Below are positions 9,911-19,486 of a DNA stretch of 64,000 nt, piece by piece. The stretch is from Marinobacterium ramblicola (GTDB taxonomy: Bacteria; Pseudomonadota; Gammaproteobacteria; Pseudomonadales; Balneatricaceae). Both the position numbers and the translations under genes were made by a program. The notes beneath the pieces are model-generated. The model ran no database searches. It had not been told where the DNA came from and was given only the letters and a program-made list of their open reading frames with translations. Each line of letters begins with the position of its first letter. Position 1 is the first letter of the stretch. The stretch covers positions 165,267-229,266 of the forward strand of contig NZ_JAHREP010000004.1 in assembly GCF_019084545.1 (NCBI RefSeq), written 5' to 3'.

Positions 9911-10180
9911 ATGATCGAGAAGCAGCTGACAATAATCAATAAACTCGGCCTGCATGCACGGGCCGCGGCAAAGTTGATCAACACCACCGGCCACTACTCC
10001 AGCGAGATCAAAATCGACAAGCAGGGGCGAGTCGTCGATGGCAAGAGCATCATGGCGGTGATGATGCTGGCTGCCTCCAAAGGCACGGATCTGATCTTCC
10101 GTATCAGCGGAGACGACGAAGAGGAAGCGATGGCCGCCATCGAAACCCTGATCAACAACCGCTTCGACGAGCCGGAATAA
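9911..10180 (+). CDS. ptsO: Nitrogen-PTS phosphocarrier NPr (PtsO)
   Basis: HPr-like phosphocarrier passing phosphate from PtsP (EI-Ntr) to PtsN. The active histidine is H15 in NKLGLHARAAAKL, and the second conserved motif is GKSIMAVMMLAASKG. The 89 residues are typical. Last gene of the kdsD-ptsO run; mgtE follows after a 69-bp gap with its own ribosome-binding site. Confidence 0.95.
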   Translation: MIEKQLTIINKLGLHARAAAKLINTTGHYSSEIKIDKQGRVVDGKSIMAVMMLAASKGTDLIFRISGDDEEEAMAAIETLINNRFDEPE

Positions 10181-10249
10181 GACGGGCATCTCGATCTCGC
10201 CGCTATACTTTTCATCATACCCGGCCACCTCCTACTCGAGTGATCGCGC

Positions 10250-11602
10250 ATGAGTTCTCAGCAGGATAAACAAAGCCGACTCGACATGCTTGGCAGTGCG
10301 CTCGACAAGCGCGAGCTGCGCCAGCTCAGGTATATGTTGAACAAGGGCCTGAGACCCGTTGAAGCGGCCAAGCTGCTGGAGAAATCCCCCCCCAAAGAGC
10401 GCGAGCTGCTGTGGAACCTGCTCAACCAGGAGAACGAGGGCAAGATCCTTCAACATCTCGGCGATGATGTCCAGACCGCCATTCTCAGCCGCATGGATGC
10501 CAACGAGCTGCTGGTGGTGACCGAGGGCCTGGATTCGGACGACATGGCCGACATCCTGCAGCAGCTGCCCGAGACGGTGATGAAAGAGCTGCTGCGGATC
10601 ATGGACAAGCAGAACCGCAAGCGGGTCGAAAAGCTGCTCTCCTACCCGGAAGACACGGCCGGCGGCCTGATGAACACCGATGCCGTTACGGTGCGACCGG
10701 ACATCAACGTCGAAACCGTGTTGCGCTATCTGCGCCGGCATACCGAGCTACCCCAATCCACCGACAGCCTGTTCGTGGTCAGCCGCAAAGACTCCTTTAT
10801 CGGCATTTTGCCGCTGAGCCGACTGCTGACCTCAGACCCCCTGGTGATGGTGCGCGAGATCATGCAGACCGACCTGGCGCCAATACCGGCGGACCAGCCG
10901 GCCCAGGAGGTCGCGCGCCTGTTCGAAGATCAGGACCTGGTCTCGGCGCCTGTGGTGGATGAGCATGGCAAGCTGCTCGGCCGTGTCACCATCGATGATG
11001 TGGTGGACGTGATCCGCGAGGACGCCGACCACTCGCTGATGAGCATGGCCGGTCTCGATGAGGACGAGGACACCTTCGCCCCGGCGATACGTACCACCCG
11101 CCGACGGGCGGTCTGGCTGGGGATCAACCTGATCACCGCCTTTATCGCCTCGGCGGTGATCGGCCTGTTTGAAGATACGCTGGAGCAGGTGGTCGCGCTG
11201 GCGGTGCTGATGCCGATCGTCGCCTCGATGGGCGGGATCGCCGGCAGCCAGACGCTGACCCTGGTGATCCGCGGTCAGGCGCTTGGGCAGATAGAACGCA
11301 GCAATATCGGCTGGCTGTTCAATCGTGAGCTGATCTCGGGCGCCCTGAACGGTACACTATGGGCGCTGATCGTGGCCGCCGTTGCCGTGGTCTGGTTCAA
11401 CGACCTGACGGTTGGCATCGTAATCGCGCTGGCGATCGTCATCAATCTGCTGGCCGGTGCCATGGCCGGCACTCTGCTGCCGATGATCCTGAAAAGCGCC
11501 GGCATCGATCCGGCACTGGCGGGCAGCGTACTGCTGACGACCATTACCGACGTGGTCGGCTTTTTTGCATTCCTGGGTCTGGCGACCCTGTTTTACGGTT
11601 AA
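10250..11602 (+). CDS. mgtE: Magnesium transporter MgtE
   Basis: Inner-membrane Mg2+ channel gated by cytoplasmic magnesium. Order: N-terminal superhelical domain (about 1-130), two CBS domains (about 135-260, VTIDDVVDVIREDADHSLM at the end), a plug helix, and a C-terminal membrane domain of about five helices (290-450) with VASMGGIAGSQTLTLVIRG. Length 450 is typical. The short upstream gap holds no M-box riboswitch, so a simple promoter or readthrough is more likely. Confidence 0.94.
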   Translation: MSSQQDKQSRLDMLGSALDKRELRQLRYMLNKGLRPVEAAKLLEKSPPKERELLWNLLNQENEGKILQHLGDDVQTAILSRMDANELLVVTEGLDSDDMADILQQLPETVMKELLRIMDKQNRKRVEKLLSYPEDTAGGLMNTDAVTVRPDINVETVLRYLRRHTELPQSTDSLFVVSRKDSFIGILPLSRLLTSDPLVMVREIMQTDLAPIPADQPAQEVARLFEDQDLVSAPVVDEHGKLLGRVTIDDVVDVIREDADHSLMSMAGLDEDEDTFAPAIRTTRRRAVWLGINLITAFIASAVIGLFEDTLEQVVALAVLMPIVASMGGIAGSQTLTLVIRGQALGQIERSNIGWLFNRELISGALNGTLWALIVAAVAVVWFNDLTVGIVIALAIVINLLAGAMAGTLLPMILKSAGIDPALAGSVLLTTITDVVGFFAFLGLATLFYG

Positions 11603-11606
11603 TACG

Positions 11607-12131
11607 ATGAGTGAATTTGAGCACGACACGGGACTGGATCCCGACGAGGAGCTGGGCCCCAGCCGCAGCCAGATCAAGCGGGATATGGAAGCGCTGCAGG
11701 AGCTGGGCAAGCGCATCACTGAGCTGAACCCGGATCAGCAGGCACAGGTGCCGATGGATGAGCGCCTGGCCAACGCCGTCGCCGAGATGCGCCGCCTCAG
11801 CTCGCATGGCGCTCGCAAACGTCATCTTCAGTTCATCGGCAAGCTGATGCGCACCGCCGATGCCGAGGCGATTCGCGCCGTTATCGAGCGCTTCGATTCG
11901 GCGTCAGCCGCGCACAACCAGCACTTTCATGCGCTGGAGCGCTGGCGCGAGCGCTTGATCGACGGGGGTAATGAAGAGCTGCAGAGTTATATCGACGAGC
12001 ATCCGAGCGCCGATATACAACACCTGCGCCAACTGGTGCGTAACGCCCAGAAGGAGCGCAAGGACGGCAAGTCCCCGGCACATGCCCGTAAGCTGTTCCG
12101 TTACCTGCGCGAGGTCAGTGAGCAGGCTTAA
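11607..12131 (+). CDS. darP: DarP (YjgA), 50S assembly / dual-action ribosomal protein
   Basis: YjgA/DarP family, a late 50S subunit assembly factor in E. coli. From the ATG at 11607 it has 174 residues, all helical and highly charged, with PSRSQIKRDMEALQELGKR and MRRLSSHGARKRHLQFIGKLMR as hallmark segments. An earlier in-frame start would overlap mgtE by 38 bp and adds non-family residues. In related genomes darP lies between pmbA and tldD; neither is here, and darP instead converges on the nit gene. Confidence 0.9.
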   Translation: MSEFEHDTGLDPDEELGPSRSQIKRDMEALQELGKRITELNPDQQAQVPMDERLANAVAEMRRLSSHGARKRHLQFIGKLMRTADAEAIRAVIERFDSASAAHNQHFHALERWRERLIDGGNEELQSYIDEHPSADIQHLRQLVRNAQKERKDGKSPAHARKLFRYLREVSEQA

Positions 12132-12172
12132 CGCCTGCTCATGTTCAGGGTGATCGGCTGCAATCCAGAGGT

Positions 12173-13036
12173 TTACAGCCAGCGATCGCGCCGATGCTGC
12201 CACACCGGCATCTCGGCACGCAGACGCTTGATCTTGCCCAGATCCACTTCAGCGACCACCACACCCTCTCCCTGATCCTTGCAGCCAAGCACCTCGCCCC
12301 AGGGATCCACGATCATCGAGTGCCCCCAGGTCTGCCGTTTGGGACTGTGCACGCCGCCCTGGCCCGCACCAAGACAGTAACACTGCGTCTCGATCGCCCG
12401 CGCCCGTAGCAGCACCTCCCAATGCGCTTCTCCGGTAACCCTGGTGAAGGCCGCCGGCACCAGCAGGATATCAGCGCCGAGGTCGCGCAGGCGTTGATAG
12501 TGTCCGGGAAAACGCAGGTCGTAACAGATACTCAGTCCGAGACACCCGACCGGTGAGTCAACCACCACCACCTCGTCGCCACCCGGCTCAAACCGCTCGG
12601 ATTCGCGGTAACTCGACAGCGCATCGCCAACGTCGACATCGAACAGGTGACGTTTGTCATAGCTGGCGACGATCTTACCCTCCTGGTCGACCACCAGCAG
12701 CCGGCTGCGCACCCTGCCATCATCGATTCTGGAACCATCGGGCCTCAGCAGCGCCGGCGAGCTACCGGCTACCAGCCAGATGCCGTGCTCACGGGCCTGG
12801 GCAGCCAACCAAGCGGACAGACGCCGATCCCGCAGCTCCTCTTCGGCCAGCTCCCGAATCTGACCACTCTCGATCAAGGCAAAGTTTTCCGGCAGCACCG
12901 CCACTCTGGCACCCTGTGCCGCCGCGCTGGCGATAAGCCGCGCCGCCTGATCCAGATTGCCGGCCACATCCTTGCTTGAAACCATCTGTATCGCGGCGAT
13001 CTTGCCGCCTTGCTCTGCAACACTCGAACCGGTCAT
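12173..13036 (-). CDS. Carbon-nitrogen hydrolase, Nit1/Nit2-like amidase
   Basis: Nitrilase-superfamily cytoplasmic amidase. The catalytic triad is visible: E50 (VLPENFAL), K128 (SYDKRHLFDVDV) and C171 (LGLSICYDLRFP). Sequence and context match the Nit1-type group whose characterised members hydrolyse deaminated glutathione, so a metabolite-repair role is likely but not shown. The 287 residues are normal. It starts with an ATGA overlap on the yhdP stop and ends the mreB-to-nit minus-strand run. Confidence 0.88.
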   Translation of the reverse strand: MTGSSVAEQGGKIAAIQMVSSKDVAGNLDQAARLIASAAAQGARVAVLPENFALIESGQIRELAEEELRDRRLSAWLAAQAREHGIWLVAGSSPALLRPDGSRIDDGRVRSRLLVVDQEGKIVASYDKRHLFDVDVGDALSSYRESERFEPGGDEVVVVDSPVGCLGLSICYDLRFPGHYQRLRDLGADILLVPAAFTRVTGEAHWEVLLRARAIETQCYCLGAGQGGVHSPKRQTWGHSMIVDPWGEVLGCKDQGEGVVVAEVDLGKIKRLRAEMPVWQHRRDRWL

Positions 13037-16000
13037 TGTGACTCCTGCTTGCTCTGTGCATTGGAGGTCTGCAGCTCCACCTGAGGTTCGCTCCAGTCTC
13101 CGGAGATGCGGTATTTCAACGTAGTGACCCGCTCCAGCTTGTCCCCAATCAGCTTGTCGATCAGGAATACGGCACCCGCGACCTGAGGGGCACCCAGCAA
13201 CACCGCGGCAAACGGGACGTTACTGGCCAACGGCAGCACCACCTCCATCTCCTTGTCCACAGTCTCGTCGATCAGGTTCAGAGAGCCCGTCGCTTTCAGG
13301 TTGGCCGATGGCCCCTCCATCAACAGCGGCTCCAGCGTGGACGCGACCCCGTTGGCGATTCGGTAGTGTCCCTCGAGACGATCGAATGCAACCCCCTTCT
13401 GAAACAGATCGGAGAAGTCGAGTTTCAACCGGCGCCCAAGGGTGTTGAAATTGAGGATGCCGAATACCCGGAGCAGGTTGGCGCTATTACCCGATTCGAT
13501 CAGCCGACCATTCTTGAACCTGAACTGCAACGCGCCATTCAGATTGGCGGCTTTAATCGACCAGGGCGCGCCCGACCACTCAAGCTGCAGGTTCGAACTC
13601 AACTCCTCGCTTTCGATCGCCTTCTCCATCTGCCACTGTTCGAGCTGACGTCCGATATCCTTGCCCTGGATCTTCAGCGTCAACCCGGTATGGGGGTGTG
13701 AGCCGCCCAACCAGTTGAGTTCACCCTTGATATTGAGCTGTGCGAGCTGGGCCTCGATATTCTGCACCCGCAGGCGCTCTCCATCCGGACGCACATTGGC
13801 CTTCCAACGCCCCCAGTCCCGCCCACGGAAGATAAGCTTGGCGATCTCGATATCGGCGGCCTGCAGCGACTCTGGGCTTAACAACGGACTTTCCGCGCTC
13901 GCCTCGATGCTACCCTTCTCGGCGCTGTCCCCGGACCCTGACTTAGCGTCTACGGGTTGCCCTACCGACAGCCGCGACAGCTTGACCCCGATCGGCAGAT
14001 CGGCATCGGGAATCCGCAGATTCCCCGCAATCTCCTCGCCCTCCAGATGTACCCCCCAACCGTCGGTCTCAGGCGTCACGATCGCGTGCAGATCGTTGAG
14101 CGTGTTGCCGCCGACCAGCACCCGGTCTATCCACAGATCGACCTCCTGCAGTGGCTGGGTTGATGCCGCCACTCCCGGCACGTCTTCCTGAGTAGAGGCC
14201 GACACCAGCCGATCCAGCAGCGTCATCAGCTCACCGACCTCCAGTTGCGCTACCGAGCCATCGACATACAGCCCCCCATTCGGTCTCAACGCGGGAGCAC
14301 CTTCGCCCAAGTGCAGGGTGCCGCGCAGGCTCGGATGGGCAAGATCGAAACGGCCCCCGAGTGCCTGGCGATAGTTGAAATCGAGCTGCTGGGCATCCAG
14401 CGCCAGCGTCAGTTTCAGCTCGCCTGGCTGGTCAGCGGAAAGACGCAGCGGCGAGGGCAGATCCACCGCCACCCCTTGCAGATCGGAATACAACTCCAGC
14501 CCGCTGGCGCAGTCAGCCTGACCAGTGCAGAGCGTAAGCGCTGCCGAATAGCCCAGGATTCCGTTCATCAGACTCAGCTGATCGATCCCGCTCCAGCGTT
14601 GCGCCGCCTCGATCGGCAGTTGCCCCTGCATATCGACCCGCGTAACCCCCTTGGCGGTGGCGATCTGTCCCGTGATCGGCTGATCGAAAATCCTGCCCCC
14701 CAGCTTGCCGCTGGAGAGGCCGCCGGCGGTTGTATAGCCCAGGCTGCCGCTGAGTTGAGACAGGCTCAAGCGCGCCGCCTGCGATTCGAGCTTGCCATCG
14801 CTCAGCCGCCCTTTGGCGACAACATTCAGTTTGGCGCCGGCATCACTCTGTACCGGAATATCCAGGCGCAGCTCGGTTTGCATGGTGCCCCCGAAATGCC
14901 AGTCGCCCAGCGCATCGCCGACCGATTGCAAGGGTTTCGAGCGCAGCACCTGCTCGATGTCATCTGCCGGCCCGTCGAGTTGTGCCATCACCGACAGCCT
15001 GGGCTCGTGCAACGGCTTGTACGCCCAGCCCGAGGTGATCGTTGAATCCAACAGCTGCGCATGACGGATATCGACCCGCAGATCGCCGTTGTGGATATAG
15101 AGGAAAAAGTCCGCGTCATCGATACTGGGCCAGTCAGGGTCATATTTCAGCTGAGCCTGATCGATATCGAAGAACAGCTGCACCACCGGAGGGTGCCTCG
15201 GCTCGATACTGCGGGTGCCGCCATGCAGCACCAGCCCAGCCTGGCGAATATGCCCGGCCTGAATCGCATCGCCCAGCCAGCGATACAACCCCTCGCCCAC
15301 CTCGTGCCCGGGCGTGAAGCTTTGTGCGCGGGTCGCATCCGCATCGGTGATTCCGATCTGCAATGTGAGCTCCGTCTGCAGCTCTCTATCATAGGGAATT
15401 TCGATGCTGAAGCGCCCCGCCGCGCTGACGCTCGAATCCTTGAGGTGCAGCAGTTCGCTGTGGATAAGTGCAGCGTCGGGGCTTAGTTCCCAGCGCACGA
15501 TACCGTCCGCCCTGTTGAACGCCCACTCCTCCGGGTAGAGTTTGGGGAAGTGCAGATCGAAGCGGTCGGAAACCAGATGGACCGCACCGCCGTTGATATC
15601 CGCCTGCAAGAGACCGGATACGCCAGTGGCCGCGGGAGCACCATAATAGTCCTGTACGGCAAGCTCATCGGCATCCGCACGCAGCTGAAAATCCCGCCAC
15701 TCGCCATTTTCAGGCCACTCGACCACCAGGTTTTTCAACCGCCCACTCGGCTGCAGATCGGTCGCGAGTTCGATCGCATTTTCCGGAAGTATGGGCTGAT
15801 GTATCAGCCAGTCGGTCAGGGCCGCGAGCTCCACCTCAGGCATCGCCAGCCGTTGCAGCATGAAGGGCTGTTGCCAGCCTGCGCCCTCCAGCAGCACCTG
15901 AGGCAGCACCAGTTCGGCGCCTTCGGTATTGAGGTGGATATCGTTCAGCTGCAGTTGATAGCCGCCCGCCCTGGGCAACAACGCGAAATCGAGATAGCTG

Positions 16001-16881
16001 TTGCTCAGCACCACCCGCTTCGGTGCCACACCATAGTCCAGTTCACCGACGGCCAACGCCCCCCTCAGCGACTGCAGCGCCCCCTCATGCCAGCGGCCCC
16101 AGAACTCGGTACCGGCACGCAAACGGATCAGCGGCAGTTCGATATTGACCAGGTTGAACAGTTCCGGTCCCAGCGAGTCGAGCTTGAGGTAGAAGGGGTA
16201 ATCGCCGCGTAACGGGTCTTCGGGCGTGCCCTCGAACTGGATCGCGAACTCCAGTCGGGTATCCTCGCCGAGCCCCGCCAGGCTCAACTGGCCGCTCAGC
16301 TGGTGTTGCGTGTCGACGTTTTCCAGCAGTGCATCGATCGACTCCAACTGGCGGGCGCTGCCGACATCGGGAATCATCATCAAACGGGAGTCACGAATCC
16401 CCACTTTTGGCTGACTGAGGATGAGACCCAATAGACGCCGCCAGCCCTGCTCCGACATACCGCTGCTGTTGGCACCCACACCAGGTCGATGCAGCCAACG
16501 GCCGTCGCGCTGCTGCCAGAATCCGTTAACGGCGCTCAACTCCAGCTTTTCGAAGATCGGTTGCCAACGCAGCAGGGAGCGCCAGGGATCGATCTGGACT
16601 TCGATACTTTCGATACTCAGGCGTACCTCTGGCCCCTGCTCACCGGTGCTGAATACCCTGAGCCCACCCAGGCTGAGCGCGGGATAGTATCCCTCCCAGC
16701 GTGCGTCGAGTGTGCTGATATCGAGATTGACGCCAAGAGACTCGCCAAGATAATCGGCAATTTCACTGCGATAATCGGCCACTCTCGGCAGCCCCAGACG
16801 CAGAGCCAGAATGGCGATACCGATCAGCATCGCCAGCATCAAGCTCCACCAGCTAAGGTGCTTAACCGATGCCTTGAGCAT
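13033..16881 (-). CDS. yhdP: YhdP, AsmA-like giant inter-membrane lipid transport protein
   Basis: AsmA/TamB-like protein anchored in the inner membrane and thought to form a periplasmic bridge for phospholipid flow to the outer membrane. An N-terminal transmembrane helix (about 13-31, WSLMLAMLIGIAILALRLG) precedes a long repeating beta-groove region (DUF3971). The AsmA-like C-terminal part includes GRRLKLDFSDLFQKGVAFD. Length 1282 (E. coli 1266). It lies between rng and the nit gene, the conserved order. The pairing in one window with the mla operon is functionally coherent, since both act on outer-membrane lipids. Confidence 0.94.
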   Translation of the reverse strand: MLKASVKHLSWWSLMLAMLIGIAILALRLGLPRVADYRSEIADYLGESLGVNLDISTLDARWEGYYPALSLGGLRVFSTGEQGPEVRLSIESIEVQIDPWRSLLRWQPIFEKLELSAVNGFWQQRDGRWLHRPGVGANSSGMSEQGWRRLLGLILSQPKVGIRDSRLMMIPDVGSARQLESIDALLENVDTQHQLSGQLSLAGLGEDTRLEFAIQFEGTPEDPLRGDYPFYLKLDSLGPELFNLVNIELPLIRLRAGTEFWGRWHEGALQSLRGALAVGELDYGVAPKRVVLSNSYLDFALLPRAGGYQLQLNDIHLNTEGAELVLPQVLLEGAGWQQPFMLQRLAMPEVELAALTDWLIHQPILPENAIELATDLQPSGRLKNLVVEWPENGEWRDFQLRADADELAVQDYYGAPAATGVSGLLQADINGGAVHLVSDRFDLHFPKLYPEEWAFNRADGIVRWELSPDAALIHSELLHLKDSSVSAAGRFSIEIPYDRELQTELTLQIGITDADATRAQSFTPGHEVGEGLYRWLGDAIQAGHIRQAGLVLHGGTRSIEPRHPPVVQLFFDIDQAQLKYDPDWPSIDDADFFLYIHNGDLRVDIRHAQLLDSTITSGWAYKPLHEPRLSVMAQLDGPADDIEQVLRSKPLQSVGDALGDWHFGGTMQTELRLDIPVQSDAGAKLNVVAKGRLSDGKLESQAARLSLSQLSGSLGYTTAGGLSSGKLGGRIFDQPITGQIATAKGVTRVDMQGQLPIEAAQRWSGIDQLSLMNGILGYSAALTLCTGQADCASGLELYSDLQGVAVDLPSPLRLSADQPGELKLTLALDAQQLDFNYRQALGGRFDLAHPSLRGTLHLGEGAPALRPNGGLYVDGSVAQLEVGELMTLLDRLVSASTQEDVPGVAASTQPLQEVDLWIDRVLVGGNTLNDLHAIVTPETDGWGVHLEGEEIAGNLRIPDADLPIGVKLSRLSVGQPVDAKSGSGDSAEKGSIEASAESPLLSPESLQAADIEIAKLIFRGRDWGRWKANVRPDGERLRVQNIEAQLAQLNIKGELNWLGGSHPHTGLTLKIQGKDIGRQLEQWQMEKAIESEELSSNLQLEWSGAPWSIKAANLNGALQFRFKNGRLIESGNSANLLRVFGILNFNTLGRRLKLDFSDLFQKGVAFDRLEGHYRIANGVASTLEPLLMEGPSANLKATGSLNLIDETVDKEMEVVLPLASNVPFAAVLLGAPQVAGAVFLIDKLIGDKLERVTTLKYRISGDWSEPQVELQTSNAQSKQESQ

Positions 16882-16895
16882 AAGTGGCGCGATCC

Positions 16896-18368
16896 TTAGC
16901 GCAGGACGACATCGAAATGTTCGGGGTTATACATGGGTTCCACCTGGAAGCGGATCGTCTTGCCGATGAACACCTCAAGCTCGGCCACGTGGTCGGAGGC
17001 GTCATCGAGCAGGTAGTCGACCACCCGCTGGTTGGCCAACACCAGGTAGGAGTCGGTATCGTAGGCGCGGTGCTGACGCAGGATCTCGCGGAAGATCTCA
17101 TAGCACACCGTTTCCGGAGTACGGATGGAGCCACGCCCCTCGCACTGCTGACAGGGCTCGCAGAGCACCTGCTCAAGGCTTTCACGGGTACGCTTGCGGG
17201 TCATCTCGACCAGGCCGAGTTCGGAGACGCCGGTAACCTTGCACTTGGCATAATCCTTCTCCAGTACCCGTTCCAGCGTACGCAGCACCTGCCGCTGGTG
17301 GTCCACATCCTCCATATCGATGAAATCAATGATAATGATGCCGCCCAGGTTACGCAGACGCAGTTGACGGCCGATTGCGGTGGCGGCCTCGAGGTTGGTC
17401 TTGAAGATCGTCTCTTCGAGATTGCGATGGCCGACAAACGCGCCGGTATTCACATCCACCGTGGTCATCGCCTCGGTCTGGTCGAATATCAGGTAGCCGC
17501 CGGATTTCAGCTCCACCTTGCGGCCCAGCGCTTTCTGGATCTCCTCCTCCACATTGAACAGGTCGAAGATGGGACGTTCGCCCGGGTAGTACTCCAGCTT
17601 TGCCTCGATCTCCGGTACCAGTGAGCGCGAGAAGTCGATCGCCTTCTGAAAGGTCTCGCGTGAATCGATCCGGATCCGCTCAACTCCAGCGTGGGCCATA
17701 TCGCGCAGTGCGCGCATGTTCAGCGGCAGATCCTCGTAGACGGCTGCCGGCGCCGTCACCTTGGCGATACGCCCCTGGATTGAATCCCAAAGGCGAATCA
17801 AAAACTGGATATCCGCCCCCAGCTCGGACTCGCTGACCTGCTCCGCCACGGTGCGCAGGATAAAGCCATGTGCGGGCGCTTCCTGGTCCTCTCCGGTGGT
17901 GAGCTTCTGGATCAGCGTACGCAGACGTTCACGCTCCTCCGGGTCCTCTATCCGCTGAGAAACGCCGATATGGGAACTCCCCGGCATCAATACCAGGTAC
18001 CGCGAGGGGATCGACAGGTGTGTCGTCAATCGGGCGCCCTTGGTCCCGATTGGATCCTTGGTGACCTGCACCAGCAGCGACTGCCCCTCTCTCAGCACCT
18101 GAGCGATCGACAGATTGGCACGCGTTTCGGGGGGCTGGTTATGATCGACGACCTCGTCGACATGGATAAAAGCGGCCCGCTCCAGGCCTATATCGACAAA
18201 CGCCGCCTGCATCCCGGGCAGTACACGCACCACCTTGCCCTTATAGATATTGCCAACAATACCCCGACGCTTGTCGCGTTCGACGTAGATCTCCTGCGGC
18301 ATGCCGTTTTCGATCACCGCGACCCGCGTTTCCATCGGTGTAAAGTTGATCAGAATCTCTTCCGCCAT
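16896..18368 (-). CDS. rng: Ribonuclease G
   Basis: Endoribonuclease that matures the 16S rRNA 5' end and degrades some mRNAs. An S1 RNA-binding domain (about 35-125, GNIYKGKVVRVLPGMQAAFVDIG) is followed by the RNase E/G catalytic domain. The metal-binding aspartates lie in GGIIIIDFIDMED, and the zinc-link cysteines in LCEPCQQCEGRGS. Length 490 (E. coli RNase G 489); it lacks the long C-terminal scaffold of RNase E. Confidence 0.96.
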   Translation of the reverse strand: MAEEILINFTPMETRVAVIENGMPQEIYVERDKRRGIVGNIYKGKVVRVLPGMQAAFVDIGLERAAFIHVDEVVDHNQPPETRANLSIAQVLREGQSLLVQVTKDPIGTKGARLTTHLSIPSRYLVLMPGSSHIGVSQRIEDPEERERLRTLIQKLTTGEDQEAPAHGFILRTVAEQVSESELGADIQFLIRLWDSIQGRIAKVTAPAAVYEDLPLNMRALRDMAHAGVERIRIDSRETFQKAIDFSRSLVPEIEAKLEYYPGERPIFDLFNVEEEIQKALGRKVELKSGGYLIFDQTEAMTTVDVNTGAFVGHRNLEETIFKTNLEAATAIGRQLRLRNLGGIIIIDFIDMEDVDHQRQVLRTLERVLEKDYAKCKVTGVSELGLVEMTRKRTRESLEQVLCEPCQQCEGRGSIRTPETVCYEIFREILRQHRAYDTDSYLVLANQRVVDYLLDDASDHVAELEVFIGKTIRFQVEPMYNPEHFDVVLR

Positions 18369-18383
18369 GCCGATTTCCTTACA

Positions 18384-18980
18384 TCAGGCACTGAGGTCCG
18401 GCAGCCGTTGCCAAACCTCGATATTAAACTCTCTCAACAGGGCTGCCGTCTGCGCCAGAGGCAGGCCAACTACGGCAGAGTAGCTGCCGTTGATCGACTC
18501 CACGAATACCCCGCCAAGCCCCTGAATACCGTACGCACCGGCCTTGTCCGCCGGCTCACCGCTGGCCCAGTAGGCGCGGGCACGGGACTCGTCGAATAAC
18601 ACGAAGCTGACTTCAGTTATGACGGTTTCGCAGAGACAACGTTCCCCATCCGCGACAGCAACTGCAGTCATCACCAGGTGACATCGCCCGGACAGTCGCA
18701 TCAACATATTCACGGCATCAGCCTCATCCCGCGGCTTGCCGAGGATATCGCCATCGAGGATTACCGCCGTATCGGAACCCAGTGCCGGAGCCTCGGCGCC
18801 AGCGGCACGGTAGCCCGCCTGCGCTTTCTCTCGCGCCAGACGTTCGACATAGACCTTGGGTAACTCGCCAGGATGCGGATCCTCGCACAGATCCACCGGT
18901 ACTACGCGATGCGGCACCCCTATCTGTTCTAACAGTTCACGACGACGAGGGGAAGCGGAGGCAAGAACCAGAGCAGGCAT
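18384..18980 (-). CDS. maf: Maf family nucleotide pyrophosphatase (YhdE type)
   Basis: House-cleaning pyrophosphatase; the YhdE group acts on dTTP, UTP and modified pyrimidine nucleotides. The Maf signature LASASPRRRELL is near the N-terminus, with GSDTAVILDGDILGKPRD and YWASGEPADKAGAYGIQGLGG further on. The 198 residues are typical. Conserved position between mreD and rng. Confidence 0.93.
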   Translation of the reverse strand: MPALVLASASPRRRELLEQIGVPHRVVPVDLCEDPHPGELPKVYVERLAREKAQAGYRAAGAEAPALGSDTAVILDGDILGKPRDEADAVNMLMRLSGRCHLVMTAVAVADGERCLCETVITEVSFVLFDESRARAYWASGEPADKAGAYGIQGLGGVFVESINGSYSAVVGLPLAQTAALLREFNIEVWQRLPDLSA

Positions 18981-18994
18981 CGACCAACCTTGTA

Positions 18995-19486
18995 TCAGCG
19001 GATCCGGAACAAACGTCGGATACTTCTTAACAACAGGAACAACCAGGGCCAGACCAGGGCGCTGACCGCGGCCGGCAACAGAAACAGTAGCGAGTCACTG
19101 GTGGTACCGGTGATCCCCTGCATCCAGTGAAACAACAGCTGATTGATGCCAACCAGAACCAGTATCAGGCTCGACTGCTGCCAGAGCGGAAACATGCGCA
19201 TGCGTTTGTAGAGTATCAGCACAAAAAACGCAATGATCGTCATCGACAGCGCATTCAAGCCCAGTACGCTACCACGCACCAGGTCCATCGCCAGCCCAAG
19301 CAGGAAAGCGGTGCCGATGCCTATGCGATAGGGCAGCGCCATGACCCAGTAGATCAACACCAGTACCACCCACTCGGGACGAGCCCAGGTCATGAAGTCC
19401 GGCATCGGTATCTGGCTGAGCACCAGACCGACGATGAAGGTACCCAGAATGATCAGCCCGCCACCGGCGCGCTCCTCACTCATCAA
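18995..19486 (-). CDS. mreD: MreD, rod-shape determining membrane protein
   Basis: Small integral membrane protein of the elongasome. The 163 residues form about five hydrophobic helices (for example 10-27, 36-52, 58-76), with the conserved LALDLVRGSVLG-like motif seen as LGLAMDLVRGSVLGLNALS. Its start overlaps the mreC end by 11 bp, indicating translational coupling. Confidence 0.92.
   Translation of the reverse strand: MMSEERAGGGLIILGTFIVGLVLSQIPMPDFMTWARPEWVVLVLIYWVMALPYRIGIGTAFLLGLAMDLVRGSVLGLNALSMTIIAFFVLILYKRMRMFPLWQQSSLILVLVGINQLLFHWMQGITGTTSDSLLFLLPAAVSALVWPWLFLLLRSIRRLFRIR

Noticed and set aside
10181..10249. Possible Mg2+ riboswitch before mgtE
   Set aside because: Only 69 bp are available and no M-box-like helices can be drawn.
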